Part shown: piece by piece, positions 57,647 to 64,000 of the stretch | Numbering within the stretch: the stretch's first letter is position 1 | How the letters are laid out: each line of letters opens with the position of its first letter | NCBI GenBank assembly: GCA_016794525.1 | Contig: JAEUJY010000174.1 | Coordinates: forward strand, 33,140 to 97,139 | Origin: Myxococcales bacterium | Lineage (GTDB): Bacteria > Myxococcota_A > Polyangia > Haliangiales > Haliangiaceae | DNA: 64,000 nt | Direction of reading: 5' to 3' | Notes under the pieces: model-generated | What the model saw: only the letters and a program-made list of their open reading frames with translations | The model's database searches: none | What the model was told of the DNA's origin: nothing | Made by a program: the position numbers and the translations under genes

Positions 57647-58810
57647 TCAGCCGACCGAGCAGCCGCTGCCGACGACCAGGTCGGTGACGTCGCCGCTGCG
57701 CAGCGACATGCAGGCCGCGCCGAAGAAGACGATCTGGTTGGTCACCGGATCGTAGTCCCAGCCGTTCTGGTGGGTCGGGTCGCGCATGATGTTGACGCCG
57801 TCGAAGCGGACGAACATCGAGTTCTCGTCGGGCTGGCCGGTCAGCGTGTACGTGCACGACAGCACCGCGGACCCGATCGCGTCGAACGCGGTGGCCAGCG
57901 ACGCGGCGTCGTCGGCCTGGTAGTACTGGGTCGGGGCGCCGACCTGGGCGGTGCCCCCGGCCATCGCCATGGCGTCGAGCGCGGTGGTGTCGACGCCGCT
58001 GCCGAACCCGACCACGAAGGTCTTGATGTCCGGGGTCCCCGCGCGCAGCGCGTTGACGGCGAGCAGGCCGCTGTTGCTGGCGCCGCACGACTCGGAGCCG
58101 TCGGTGATCAAGAGGACGTAGTTCTCGCGGGTCGGGTCGTGGAGGCCGGCGTAGGTGGTGAGCGCGTTGAGGGTCGAGCCGATCGGCGTCAGGCCGCCGG
58201 GGCTGTTCATGGCCAGCGTCGTGTTGATCGCCGCAGCGGTGCCGACGTCGGGCGCGACCAGCACCGCGCCGGCCGCGCACGAGCCACCGGCGGGCGGCTC
58301 GAACAGGTCGAGGCCGAACCGCACCTGCGCCCCGTGCGAGGTCAGCAGGCTGCCGATCGCGTTCACCGCGATCTGCCACTTCGACAAGCTGCCGACGGTC
58401 GAACTCATGCTGCCCGAGCGATCGAGCACGATGAGCACGTTGGGCGGCACGCCCTCGGCCTCGAACTGCTGGCCGCGGCACGCGCAGAAGCCGCCGATGC
58501 AGCTCTCGCCGTTGGTGCAGCTCTCGTCGGTGTCGCACGGCCCGCCGGTGTTGCTGGGCACGCACACGCCGCTGGGCCCGCAGTAGTTGCCCTCGGCGCA
58601 GTCGCTGTGGGTGTTGCAGGGGATCGGCTCGCACAGGCCGTTGGCCGGGTTGCACACCAGGTCCGGGGTGCAGCCGTCGTTGACGCAGTCGGGGGGCGGC
58701 GGCGTGTCGACGCGCGCGGCGTCGGTGCCGTCCTGGCCACCGGCGTTGCCGCCGCACGCCAGGCACGCGACGGCGAGGATGGACCACAGCATCTCGGAGC
58801 GAGCGAACAT
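57647..58810 (-). CDS. Lipoprotein with EGF-like Cys cluster and von Willebrand A domain
   Basis: 387 residues. Lipobox CLAC at about residue 19. Residues 40-115 are Cys-rich with EGF/notch-like spacing (CVNDGCTPDLVCNPANGLC, SDCAEGNYCGPSGVC, SCTNGESCIGGFCAC). The vWA domain (about 125-315) starts VLIVLDRSGSMSSTV, the metal-binding DxSxS, with the other MIDAS parts near GLTPIGSTL and LLITDGSE. A final beta-rich region with two Cys ends at the stop. Adhesion or complex formation on the surface is the usual role. Confidence 0.85.
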   Translation of the reverse strand: MFARSEMLWSILAVACLACGGNAGGQDGTDAARVDTPPPPDCVNDGCTPDLVCNPANGLCEPIPCNTHSDCAEGNYCGPSGVCVPSNTGGPCDTDESCTNGESCIGGFCACRGQQFEAEGVPPNVLIVLDRSGSMSSTVGSLSKWQIAVNAIGSLLTSHGAQVRFGLDLFEPPAGGSCAAGAVLVAPDVGTAAAINTTLAMNSPGGLTPIGSTLNALTTYAGLHDPTRENYVLLITDGSESCGASNSGLLAVNALRAGTPDIKTFVVGFGSGVDTTALDAMAMAGGTAQVGAPTQYYQADDAASLATAFDAIGSAVLSCTYTLTGQPDENSMFVRFDGVNIMRDPTHQNGWDYDPVTNQIVFFGAACMSLRSGDVTDLVVGSGCSVG

Positions 58811-58924
58811 GAGGCTGAGTATTTCTCCGAGTCCGCGACCCAGAGCAAGCCCGAACCGCGCCTCACCCCGCGGCGGTCAGGTAGATCACACCGCCGATCG
58901 CGCGAGATCGCCTGGAAAGGCGCT

Positions 58925-59587
58925 TCAATTCAGCTCGGCGGCGGGCAAGAGCGGCAGCTCGCCCCGGCCGCACGCCGGGCACAGGTCCGGCGGGTGCAGC
59001 GTCCACGCCGGCCCGGCCTCGAGCAGGTGATCGCCGGGCACGCCGCGGCGGTTGAGGATCGCGCGGAAGCCGGGGCCGTCGAGCGCGCCGAACACCAGCA
59101 CGCCGGTGACGGTGGCGCCGTGATCGGCGGCCAGGTCGAGGAGCGGCTCGAGCGACGCGCCGGTGGTGACGACGTCGTTGACCACCAGCACGCGGTCGCC
59201 GGCGCGGACGTTGCCGTTGTACAGGGATCGCGCCGGGCGCCGCTGCAGGTCGGTGCGCGCCACCGCGATGCCGGCGCCCAGCCGCTGCGCCAGCGCGTCG
59301 CCGAGGAAGAACCCGGCCGACTCCGGCACGATCACGGTGGTGACGTCGGGCTCGATCCGGCTGACCAGGTGATCGGCGACCAGCCCCAGCAGCTGCGGCG
59401 AGCGCGACAGCGCGCGGAAGCGGATGAAGTACTCGGTGTGCTTGCCGCCGTGCAGGCCGAAGTGGCCGTGCAGGAGCGCGCCGGTGTCGGCCAGCGCGCG
59501 GTGCATCAGCTCGGGCAGCCCGCGCCGCGGCGTCACGACGACGACGTCGCGGGCCTCCTCGAGGCCGACCGTGCGCAGCCGCCTCAC
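58925..59587 (-). CDS. Orotate-phosphoribosyltransferase-like enzyme
   Basis: 220 residues from GTG 59587, overlapping the stop of the winged-helix gene. A type I phosphoribosyltransferase fold: FGLHGGKHTEYFIRF near residue 38 resembles the OPRT entry loop, PESAGFFLGDALA the substrate side, and RVLVVNDVVTTGAS (about 124-137) the PRPP motif. The C-terminus ends with CPACGRGELP, seen in some OPRTs. It could be PyrE, but no other pyrimidine gene is near and its partner is a regulator-like protein, so a salvage or specialised role remains open. Confidence 0.78.
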   Translation of the reverse strand: MRRLRTVGLEEARDVVVVTPRRGLPELMHRALADTGALLHGHFGLHGGKHTEYFIRFRALSRSPQLLGLVADHLVSRIEPDVTTVIVPESAGFFLGDALAQRLGAGIAVARTDLQRRPARSLYNGNVRAGDRVLVVNDVVTTGASLEPLLDLAADHGATVTGVLVFGALDGPGFRAILNRRGVPGDHLLEAGPAWTLHPPDLCPACGRGELPLLPAAELN

Positions 59588-60699
59588 GCGACCTCGATCG
59601 CGGCGATGCCGTCGGGGAGCACCGTGCCCGCCACGGCGTAGCAGTGGACGCTGTCGGCGCGGTGCAGGAGCGCGCGGGCGTGCTCGCTGCCGCGCTCGGA
59701 GCGGGCCAACGACGGGCTGTCGTAGACCATCGCGAACGGCCGGTCGCGCGGCGCGATCTGGTCGACCTCGCCGGTCAGCCAGTCGGCCGACGCGATCAGG
59801 CGCAGGTCGTCGAGGCCGCGGCGCGCGATCGCGATGTCCCAGCGCGATCGCATCAGCTCCGATCGCACGACGACCAGGCCGCCCTGCGGCGCCCGGGCCC
59901 GCGCCAGGTCGATGACCGGGATCGCCGGGCGGTCGTCGGCGAGCGCGTCGGCGAGCGCGTCCGCGACGACGTCCTGCAGGTGCAGCTCGGCCATCGTCAC
60001 CGCCTGGTCGGGGCCGACCACCGCCAGCCCGGCGTTCCTGGCGGCGCGCAGCGCGGTGTCGATGACCCGCGGGATCGCAGCGCGGTCGAGGTGCTCGGCG
60101 AGCGCGTCCTCGAGCGCGGCCTTCGACGCGCGGCCGCGGCCGAGGAGCTTGGCCAGCAGGTAGGTGGTCGCCACGACGCCGGCGTCGAGGTCGGCGCCGG
60201 CCACCACCGGCGCGCGCGCGCCTTCCGACAGCGCGCGGTAGCCCAGCGGCGTCAGGCGGCACGGGCGCTCGCGGCCGTCGCCGGGGGGCTCGACCCGCGG
60301 CCGCTCGATCAGCGCGGCGCGCTCGAGGCCGGCCAGCACGTGGCTGATGCGGCTGCGCGACAGCGCCGTCGCCAGCGCCAGCTCGCTGGGGCGCGCCGCG
60401 CCGCCGGCCAGCGCGGTGAGCACCTTGCGCCAGCCGGCGCGCAGCGCGATGGCGCGGGTCAGCGGCGCCAGCTCGTCGGCCTCGGCGCCGGCGACCGCGA
60501 AGCTCGAGGCGATGTGCTCGACGGCCAGCGCGAAGCCCTGGGCGAACGCGTCGCCGCTCGACTGCTCGAGGTGCCGGCGCACCTCGTCGACCTCGGCGGT
60601 GCGGTGGTGGGCCAGGTCGCGGCCGATCGCCCGGGCCGCCTCCGCGAGATCGGTAGGGTCGCTGGAGGACAGGAGCTCGAGCACTTCGTCGCGCAGCAT
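59584..60699 (-). CDS. Winged-helix (MarR/ArsR-like) regulator with unknown C-terminal domain
   Basis: 371 residues from ATG 60699. The N-terminal third is helical and acidic (AEVDEVRRHLEQSSGDAFAQGFALA). A winged helix-turn-helix lies at about 90-155 (GGAARPSELALATALSRSRISHVLAGLERAALIERPR...CRLTPLGYRAL). The C-terminal 210 residues are a mixed domain (RSRWDIAIARRGLDDLRLIASADWLTGEVDQ, MVYDSPSLARSERGSEHARALLHRADSVHCYAVAG) that was not recognised and could sense a ligand. The next gene, the PRTase, overlaps it by 4 bases, so they work together or are jointly controlled. Confidence 0.68.
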   Translation of the reverse strand: MLRDEVLELLSSSDPTDLAEAARAIGRDLAHHRTAEVDEVRRHLEQSSGDAFAQGFALAVEHIASSFAVAGAEADELAPLTRAIALRAGWRKVLTALAGGAARPSELALATALSRSRISHVLAGLERAALIERPRVEPPGDGRERPCRLTPLGYRALSEGARAPVVAGADLDAGVVATTYLLAKLLGRGRASKAALEDALAEHLDRAAIPRVIDTALRAARNAGLAVVGPDQAVTMAELHLQDVVADALADALADDRPAIPVIDLARARAPQGGLVVVRSELMRSRWDIAIARRGLDDLRLIASADWLTGEVDQIAPRDRPFAMVYDSPSLARSERGSEHARALLHRADSVHCYAVAGTVLPDGIAAIEVA

Positions 60700-60844
60700 G
60701 ACGACCTCCCAGGGGTAAGCGAGGCAGCGACCGGTTGCACAGGATGAGTCTGGAGGGTTCGCCCAGGGCGGGGCCCCGTCGAGGGGCGCCGCGCTGGCGA
60801 AGTCCAGTGTGGCCGTTAGTTTACGCTGTCGTCAACAAAGTAAT

Positions 60845-62200
60845 TCACGAGTAGTTGCTACTCAAGGGGTGATCGGTCGCGAAGCTGCTGCCGACCTCGT
60901 AGATGACGCAGCGGCCGACCTGTCGATCCGCAACGATCACGGGGTCTTCCCGCGTCGGTCGGCCGACGATCGCCTGCACTGGCCCAGCGTTCGCCACCAC
61001 GGTGTGAGCCTGCGGATCGCGGGCGAGTCGCTCCGCGAAAGAGAGGAAGTCCGCGTATTCGACGCTCATGGCCGGCACCAGCAGCAGCCGCGGCGCCAGC
61101 TGGGCGATCAGGTTCTGCCAGTCGGCCCGCAGCAGGTCCTTGCACACCACCATCGCCAGCGACAGCCGCTCCGACAGCAGCACCTCGACGGTGTCACCCG
61201 GCGCGATGTGCTCGTACCGGTGGACGCCGCCGTCGCGCAGGAAGTAATCGGACATCTTCGCGTGCTCGGCGACCACGCGGCCGTGCGCCACCAGCGTCGC
61301 CAGGTTGCGGCCGGGCGCGTCGCTGTCGCGCGGGCGCGCGACGTGGCGGCTGCCCAGCACGACCAGCGGCAGCTCGGCGATCGCGGGGTCGGCCAGCAGC
61401 GCGGCGTGCTCGGCGTCGGTGAGCGCCAGCTCGGGCAGCACGGTGATCGTCGCGCGCGCGGCGCGGGCGTGGGCGAGCGCCGCCTGCACGCGCGCGCCGA
61501 AGTCGTCGGCCACCGGCCGCACGCCGTAGAACCGCGGCGCGCCGTCGGGCGCGAGCCGATCGAACGTGAAGTCGGCCAGCGGATCGCGCGACAGCGACGC
61601 GATCGCGATGCGGGTGCCGGCGCGCACCACCGGCAGGTGCGGCCCCAGCCAGCGCAGCCGCACGCGCAGCCCCGCCGTCGACGCCGGGGCCAGCGTCAGC
61701 CACTCGCCGCGATCGGCGGCGCGCCCGCGCGACGCCGGGTTGCCGGTCGGGCGCGGGTAGTGCGCCGCCGGCGAGTCGACGATCGGCCACGGCTCGCCGG
61801 GCGCGACCTCGCGATCGACGCCGCGGAAGTACGGGACGATCAGCGCGCGGAACTGCCGCTCGAGCCAGCGCGCGGCGAAGAACGCGACCAGCGCGCCGGG
61901 CAGCGGCGGCGCGCTCGCGGCCAGCTCGTCGGCGAGCGCGCCCAGCACCGGCGCCGGCCAGCGCTCGCGGGTGCGCTCGGCGAGCAGGCGGTACAGCCGC
62001 GCGTCGAGATCGGCGGCCGGGTAGAAGTGCGCGGCCAGCGCCTTCTCGCGCGAGATGAACGCCTCCTCGGCGCGGCACACCGCGAGCAGCGCGGCGATCA
62101 CCTCCGTCACGTGCATCGACGCGCGCGCGCGCAGCTGTCCCAGCACGGGGCCGAGGGAGCCCAGCGCGAGGTTGGGGCGCGCGGTGAGACGATCGCTCAC
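60845..62200 (-). CDS. Nitrilase-superfamily (carbon-nitrogen hydrolase) protein with N-terminal extension
   Basis: 451 residues. Residues 1-190 form an unassigned, Arg-rich helical extension. From about 230 the nitrilase fold appears: RATITVLPELALT (catalytic Glu), RNLATLVAHGRVVAEHAKMSDYF (catalytic Lys) and LAMVVCKDLL (nucleophile Cys), then LLLVPAMSVEYADFLSFAE. The triad is complete, so amidase or nitrilase activity is plausible; the substrate is unknown. Nitrilase domains also occur in bacterial defence proteins fused to reverse transcriptases (DRT type 1), but none is present here. It lies upstream of the winged-helix gene, 145 bases away. Confidence 0.75.
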   Translation of the reverse strand: MSDRLTARPNLALGSLGPVLGQLRARASMHVTEVIAALLAVCRAEEAFISREKALAAHFYPAADLDARLYRLLAERTRERWPAPVLGALADELAASAPPLPGALVAFFAARWLERQFRALIVPYFRGVDREVAPGEPWPIVDSPAAHYPRPTGNPASRGRAADRGEWLTLAPASTAGLRVRLRWLGPHLPVVRAGTRIAIASLSRDPLADFTFDRLAPDGAPRFYGVRPVADDFGARVQAALAHARAARATITVLPELALTDAEHAALLADPAIAELPLVVLGSRHVARPRDSDAPGRNLATLVAHGRVVAEHAKMSDYFLRDGGVHRYEHIAPGDTVEVLLSERLSLAMVVCKDLLRADWQNLIAQLAPRLLLVPAMSVEYADFLSFAERLARDPQAHTVVANAGPVQAIVGRPTREDPVIVADRQVGRCVIYEVGSSFATDHPLSSNYS

Positions 62201-62392
62201 GGGAGGAACCTAACGTCCGGGAGCGACGCGTGCATCCTGCCCGCATGGCGCGAGCGACGCCGACGTGGCGACCCGACCTGACCCGGCATGCCGTTTTGGC
62301 ACAGACGTGACCGCGGTTACGCATGCGCAGCGCGTGAATCGCTGCCTTCGGTCGCCGGGGAATGTGGCCCGAGAGGTGCAGGTTGTCCAGCC

Positions 62393-62872
62393 ATGACTCG
62401 CCAGCCGATCCGCCGCCGCGCCCTCTCGATCGAGCTGGCCTCGGAGCCGACCTGGGGCAGCGCGGGCAGCGCGCGCGGCGCGTGGCGCGTGGGGCGGCTA
62501 CGGGTGGTGCAGGCGCTGGCGCCGATGGCGATGCGGCAGGTGGTGAGCGGCGGGCTGCGCGCGCTGGCGCTGGAGCCGCACCGGGTCGCGACCTACGCCG
62601 GGCTCCTCGACGCCGTGGCCCGCGATCCCGACGTCGTGCTGCTGTCGGATCCCTTCGACAGGGTGTCGGCTTTGGCGACGATCGCGACCTTGCGCACCAC
62701 GGGCTACGACGGCGCGATCGTGGTGATGGGCCACGCGACGCGGGCGCTGCGGGCCAAGCAGCGCGCGCTCGGCCACGTCACGCTGCTGCCGGATCCGGTC
62801 ACGGGTGCGACGGTCGCGGGACCGTGGCTGCGACGCTGCCTGGCGGTCGCCAACCCGCTCCTGGGTTCATGA
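62393..62872 (+). CDS. Degenerate receiver-like protein
   Basis: 159 residues. After about 25 basic residues the protein folds like a response-regulator receiver: LRVVQALAPMAMRQVV, DVVLLSDPFDRVSALATIATLR (the usual phospho-Asp site region), GAIVVMGHATRALRA and VTLLPDPVTG. The acidic pair, the Thr/Ser and the Lys of true receivers are not in place, so phosphorylation is unlikely. It faces a PilT-like ATPase gene convergently. No output domain. Confidence 0.55.
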   Translation: MTRQPIRRRALSIELASEPTWGSAGSARGAWRVGRLRVVQALAPMAMRQVVSGGLRALALEPHRVATYAGLLDAVARDPDVVLLSDPFDRVSALATIATLRTTGYDGAIVVMGHATRALRAKQRALGHVTLLPDPVTGATVAGPWLRRCLAVANPLLGS

Positions 62873-62903
62873 GGGCTCGTCGCCGCGCCCCCTGGGTGAC
62901 GCC

Positions 62904-64000
62904 TCAGCCGCGGACCGCGCGCTCGAAGTAGTCGAGATCGATGGCGGCGGCCCGCGCGACCGCGCCGTCGACCAGGCCGGCGCGGACCAGCCGCGCGAGG
63001 TTGCGCTCGAGCGGCACCATGCCGGCGTCGCGGCCGGTCTGCAGGTGGGTCTGCAGCATCTGCAGCTCGTCCTTGCGGATCAGCGCCGCGATCGCCGGCG
63101 TGATCGGGACCCGCTCGAGCGCCACCGCGCGACCGCCGTGGCGAGTGGGCAGCAGGTACTGGGTGAGCACGCAGCGCAGCGCCGCGGCCACCTGGGTGCG
63201 CGCCTGATCTTGCTGGTGCGCGGGGTACGCGTCGATCAGGCGATCGATCGCGCCGCCGGCGCCGGGGGCGTGGACCGTGCCGAGCACGAGGTGGCCGGTC
63301 TCGGCGGCGGTGAGCGCGATCGCGATGGTCTCGGCGTCGCGCAGCTCGCCGACGACGATCACGTCGGGCGCCTCGCGCAGCGCGGCGCGCAGGCCGCTGG
63401 CGAAGCTCGGCGCGTGGCGGCCGATCTCGCGCTGGTGGATGAGGCAGCGATCGGGCTCGTGCAGGAACTCGATCGGATCTTCGAGCGTGATGACGTGGCG
63501 GGCGCGGTTGTGGTTGAGGTAGCCGACCAGCGCCACCAGCGTGGTCGACTTGCCCGAGCCGGTCGGCCCCGCCACCAGCACCAGCCCGCTGCGCTGGGTG
63601 ACGAGCGCGGAGAGATCGTCGGGCAGCCCGAGGCTGGTCAGGCTGGGCACGTCGGTGCGCAGCACGCGGATCGCGACGCCGACGCCGCGCTCGTGGGCGA
63701 AGCCGTGGCCGCGGACGCGCGCCGCGCCGACGGTGGCGCCGAAGTCGACCGCGCCGTCGCGGTCGAGCGCGACGGCGGCGGCCTCGCCGCCGAGGTGGGC
63801 CACCAGCGCGCGCAGGTCGTCGGCGCCGGGCGCCGCGTCGTCGAGCTCGACCAGATCGCCGTCGATGCGGACCCGCGGCGCCAGCCCGCTCGACAGCAGC
63901 AGATCGGACGCCTGGCGCGCGGCGGCGTGGGCGACGGCCGCCAGCAGCGCGGCGACGCTGGCCGACGGCCGGGCCGCGGCGGGCGCGGCGACCGGCGGGG
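62904..64000 (-). CDS. PilT-like type IV pilus ATPase (N-terminus beyond the right edge)
   Basis: The frame is open to base 64000; about 365 residues are visible. The N-terminal part (SASVAALLAAVAHAAARQASDLLLSSG, then RVRIDGDLVEL) matches the PilT/PilU N-terminal domain. The core follows: Walker A GPTGSGKST, Asp box VITLEDPIEF, Walker B VIVVGELRD and His box TGHLVLGTVHA. PilT pulls type IV pili back, which powers twitching motility in myxobacteria. Near the C-terminus the PilT-like AIAALIRKDELQMLQTHLQTG is kept. Whether it is PilT proper or a paralogue cannot be decided. Confidence 0.9.
   Translation of the reverse strand, partial: PPVAAPAAARPSASVAALLAAVAHAAARQASDLLLSSGLAPRVRIDGDLVELDDAAPGADDLRALVAHLGGEAAAVALDRDGAVDFGATVGAARVRGHGFAHERGVGVAIRVLRTDVPSLTSLGLPDDLSALVTQRSGLVLVAGPTGSGKSTTLVALVGYLNHNRARHVITLEDPIEFLHEPDRCLIHQREIGRHAPSFASGLRAALREAPDVIVVGELRDAETIAIALTAAETGHLVLGTVHAPGAGGAIDRLIDAYPAHQQDQARTQVAAALRCVLTQYLLPTRHGGRAVALERVPITPAIAALIRKDELQMLQTHLQTGRDAGMVPLERNLARLVRAGLVDGAVARAAAIDLDYFERAVRG

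Noticed and set aside
60849..60863. Hairpin GAGTAG-TTG-CTACTC
   Set aside because: It lies inside the last codons of the nitrilase gene with a 6-base stem and no T-tract, too weak to call a terminator.
62297..62312. Sigma-54-like site TGGCAC-N5-TGAC
   Set aside because: The -12 part lacks the invariant GC, and the gene downstream gives no reason to expect sigma-54 control.

Overview
The window is very GC-rich and densely coded, with third codon positions almost all G or C. A MYXO-CTERM-type tail (gene ending at 31262), a Ser/Thr kinase with tetratricopeptide repeats, a PilT-like ATPase and more than a dozen predicted secreted lipoproteins point to a myxobacterium (phylum Myxococcota). The Asp/Ala-rich linkers in the lipoproteins suggest the Haliangium/Kofleriaceae side, but that placement is inference. 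No rRNA, tRNA, CRISPR array, insertion sequence or phage gene was seen. Many genes overlap their neighbour by 4 bases (GTGA or ATGA), so most minus-strand clusters look like translationally coupled operons.

Layout. 1-7.9 kb: end of a secreted FTP-domain protein; a pepQ / triple-FKBP lipoprotein / small-molecule kinase operon; a hybrid histidine kinase; an SDR enzyme and its TetR regulator with two matching operators. 8-18 kb: a nested inverted-repeat element, a DUF4091 lipoprotein, a sulfite-oxidase-fold enzyme, then an overlapping minus-strand series of lhr helicase, a split gamma-carboxylase-like (HTTM) gene pair, nth and a small unknown gene. 18-34 kb: mostly cell-envelope genes: a six-repeat glycine-rich lipoprotein, two LamG lipoproteins, a bacterial MMACHC/CblC-like protein, hydrolases, a GNAT enzyme, an acyl-CoA dehydrogenase, an HmuY-like lipoprotein coupled to a MYXO-CTERM protease, and a beta-propeller/di-heme cytochrome.

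34.6-43 kb holds the most unusual locus. A DUF4157 (eCIS core) domain is fused to a Tae4-like peptidoglycan amidase and is followed by a two-tier AAA+ ATPase. Next to it, convergent, lie an ECF-type sigma factor and a Ser/Thr kinase that overlap each other. No sheath, tube or baseplate gene is present, so this would be a satellite toxin/ATPase module of an extracellular contractile injection system encoded elsewhere.

43-58.8 kb: a beta-helix lipoprotein and its secreted partner, a PLD-fold protein, an RluA pseudouridine synthase, a PAP2 phosphatase, Hsp20, a full-length fused 5-oxoprolinase with a hotdog thioesterase, and a von Willebrand A lipoprotein. 58.9-64 kb: a nitrilase-fold enzyme, a winged-helix protein and an orotate-PRTase-like enzyme in one orientation, then a degenerate receiver-like protein and a PilT-like ATPase that runs off the right edge. 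GC-rich hairpins without a T-tract sit between several convergent gene pairs and may act as terminators. The only stretch over 300 bases without a gene is 34299-34634.
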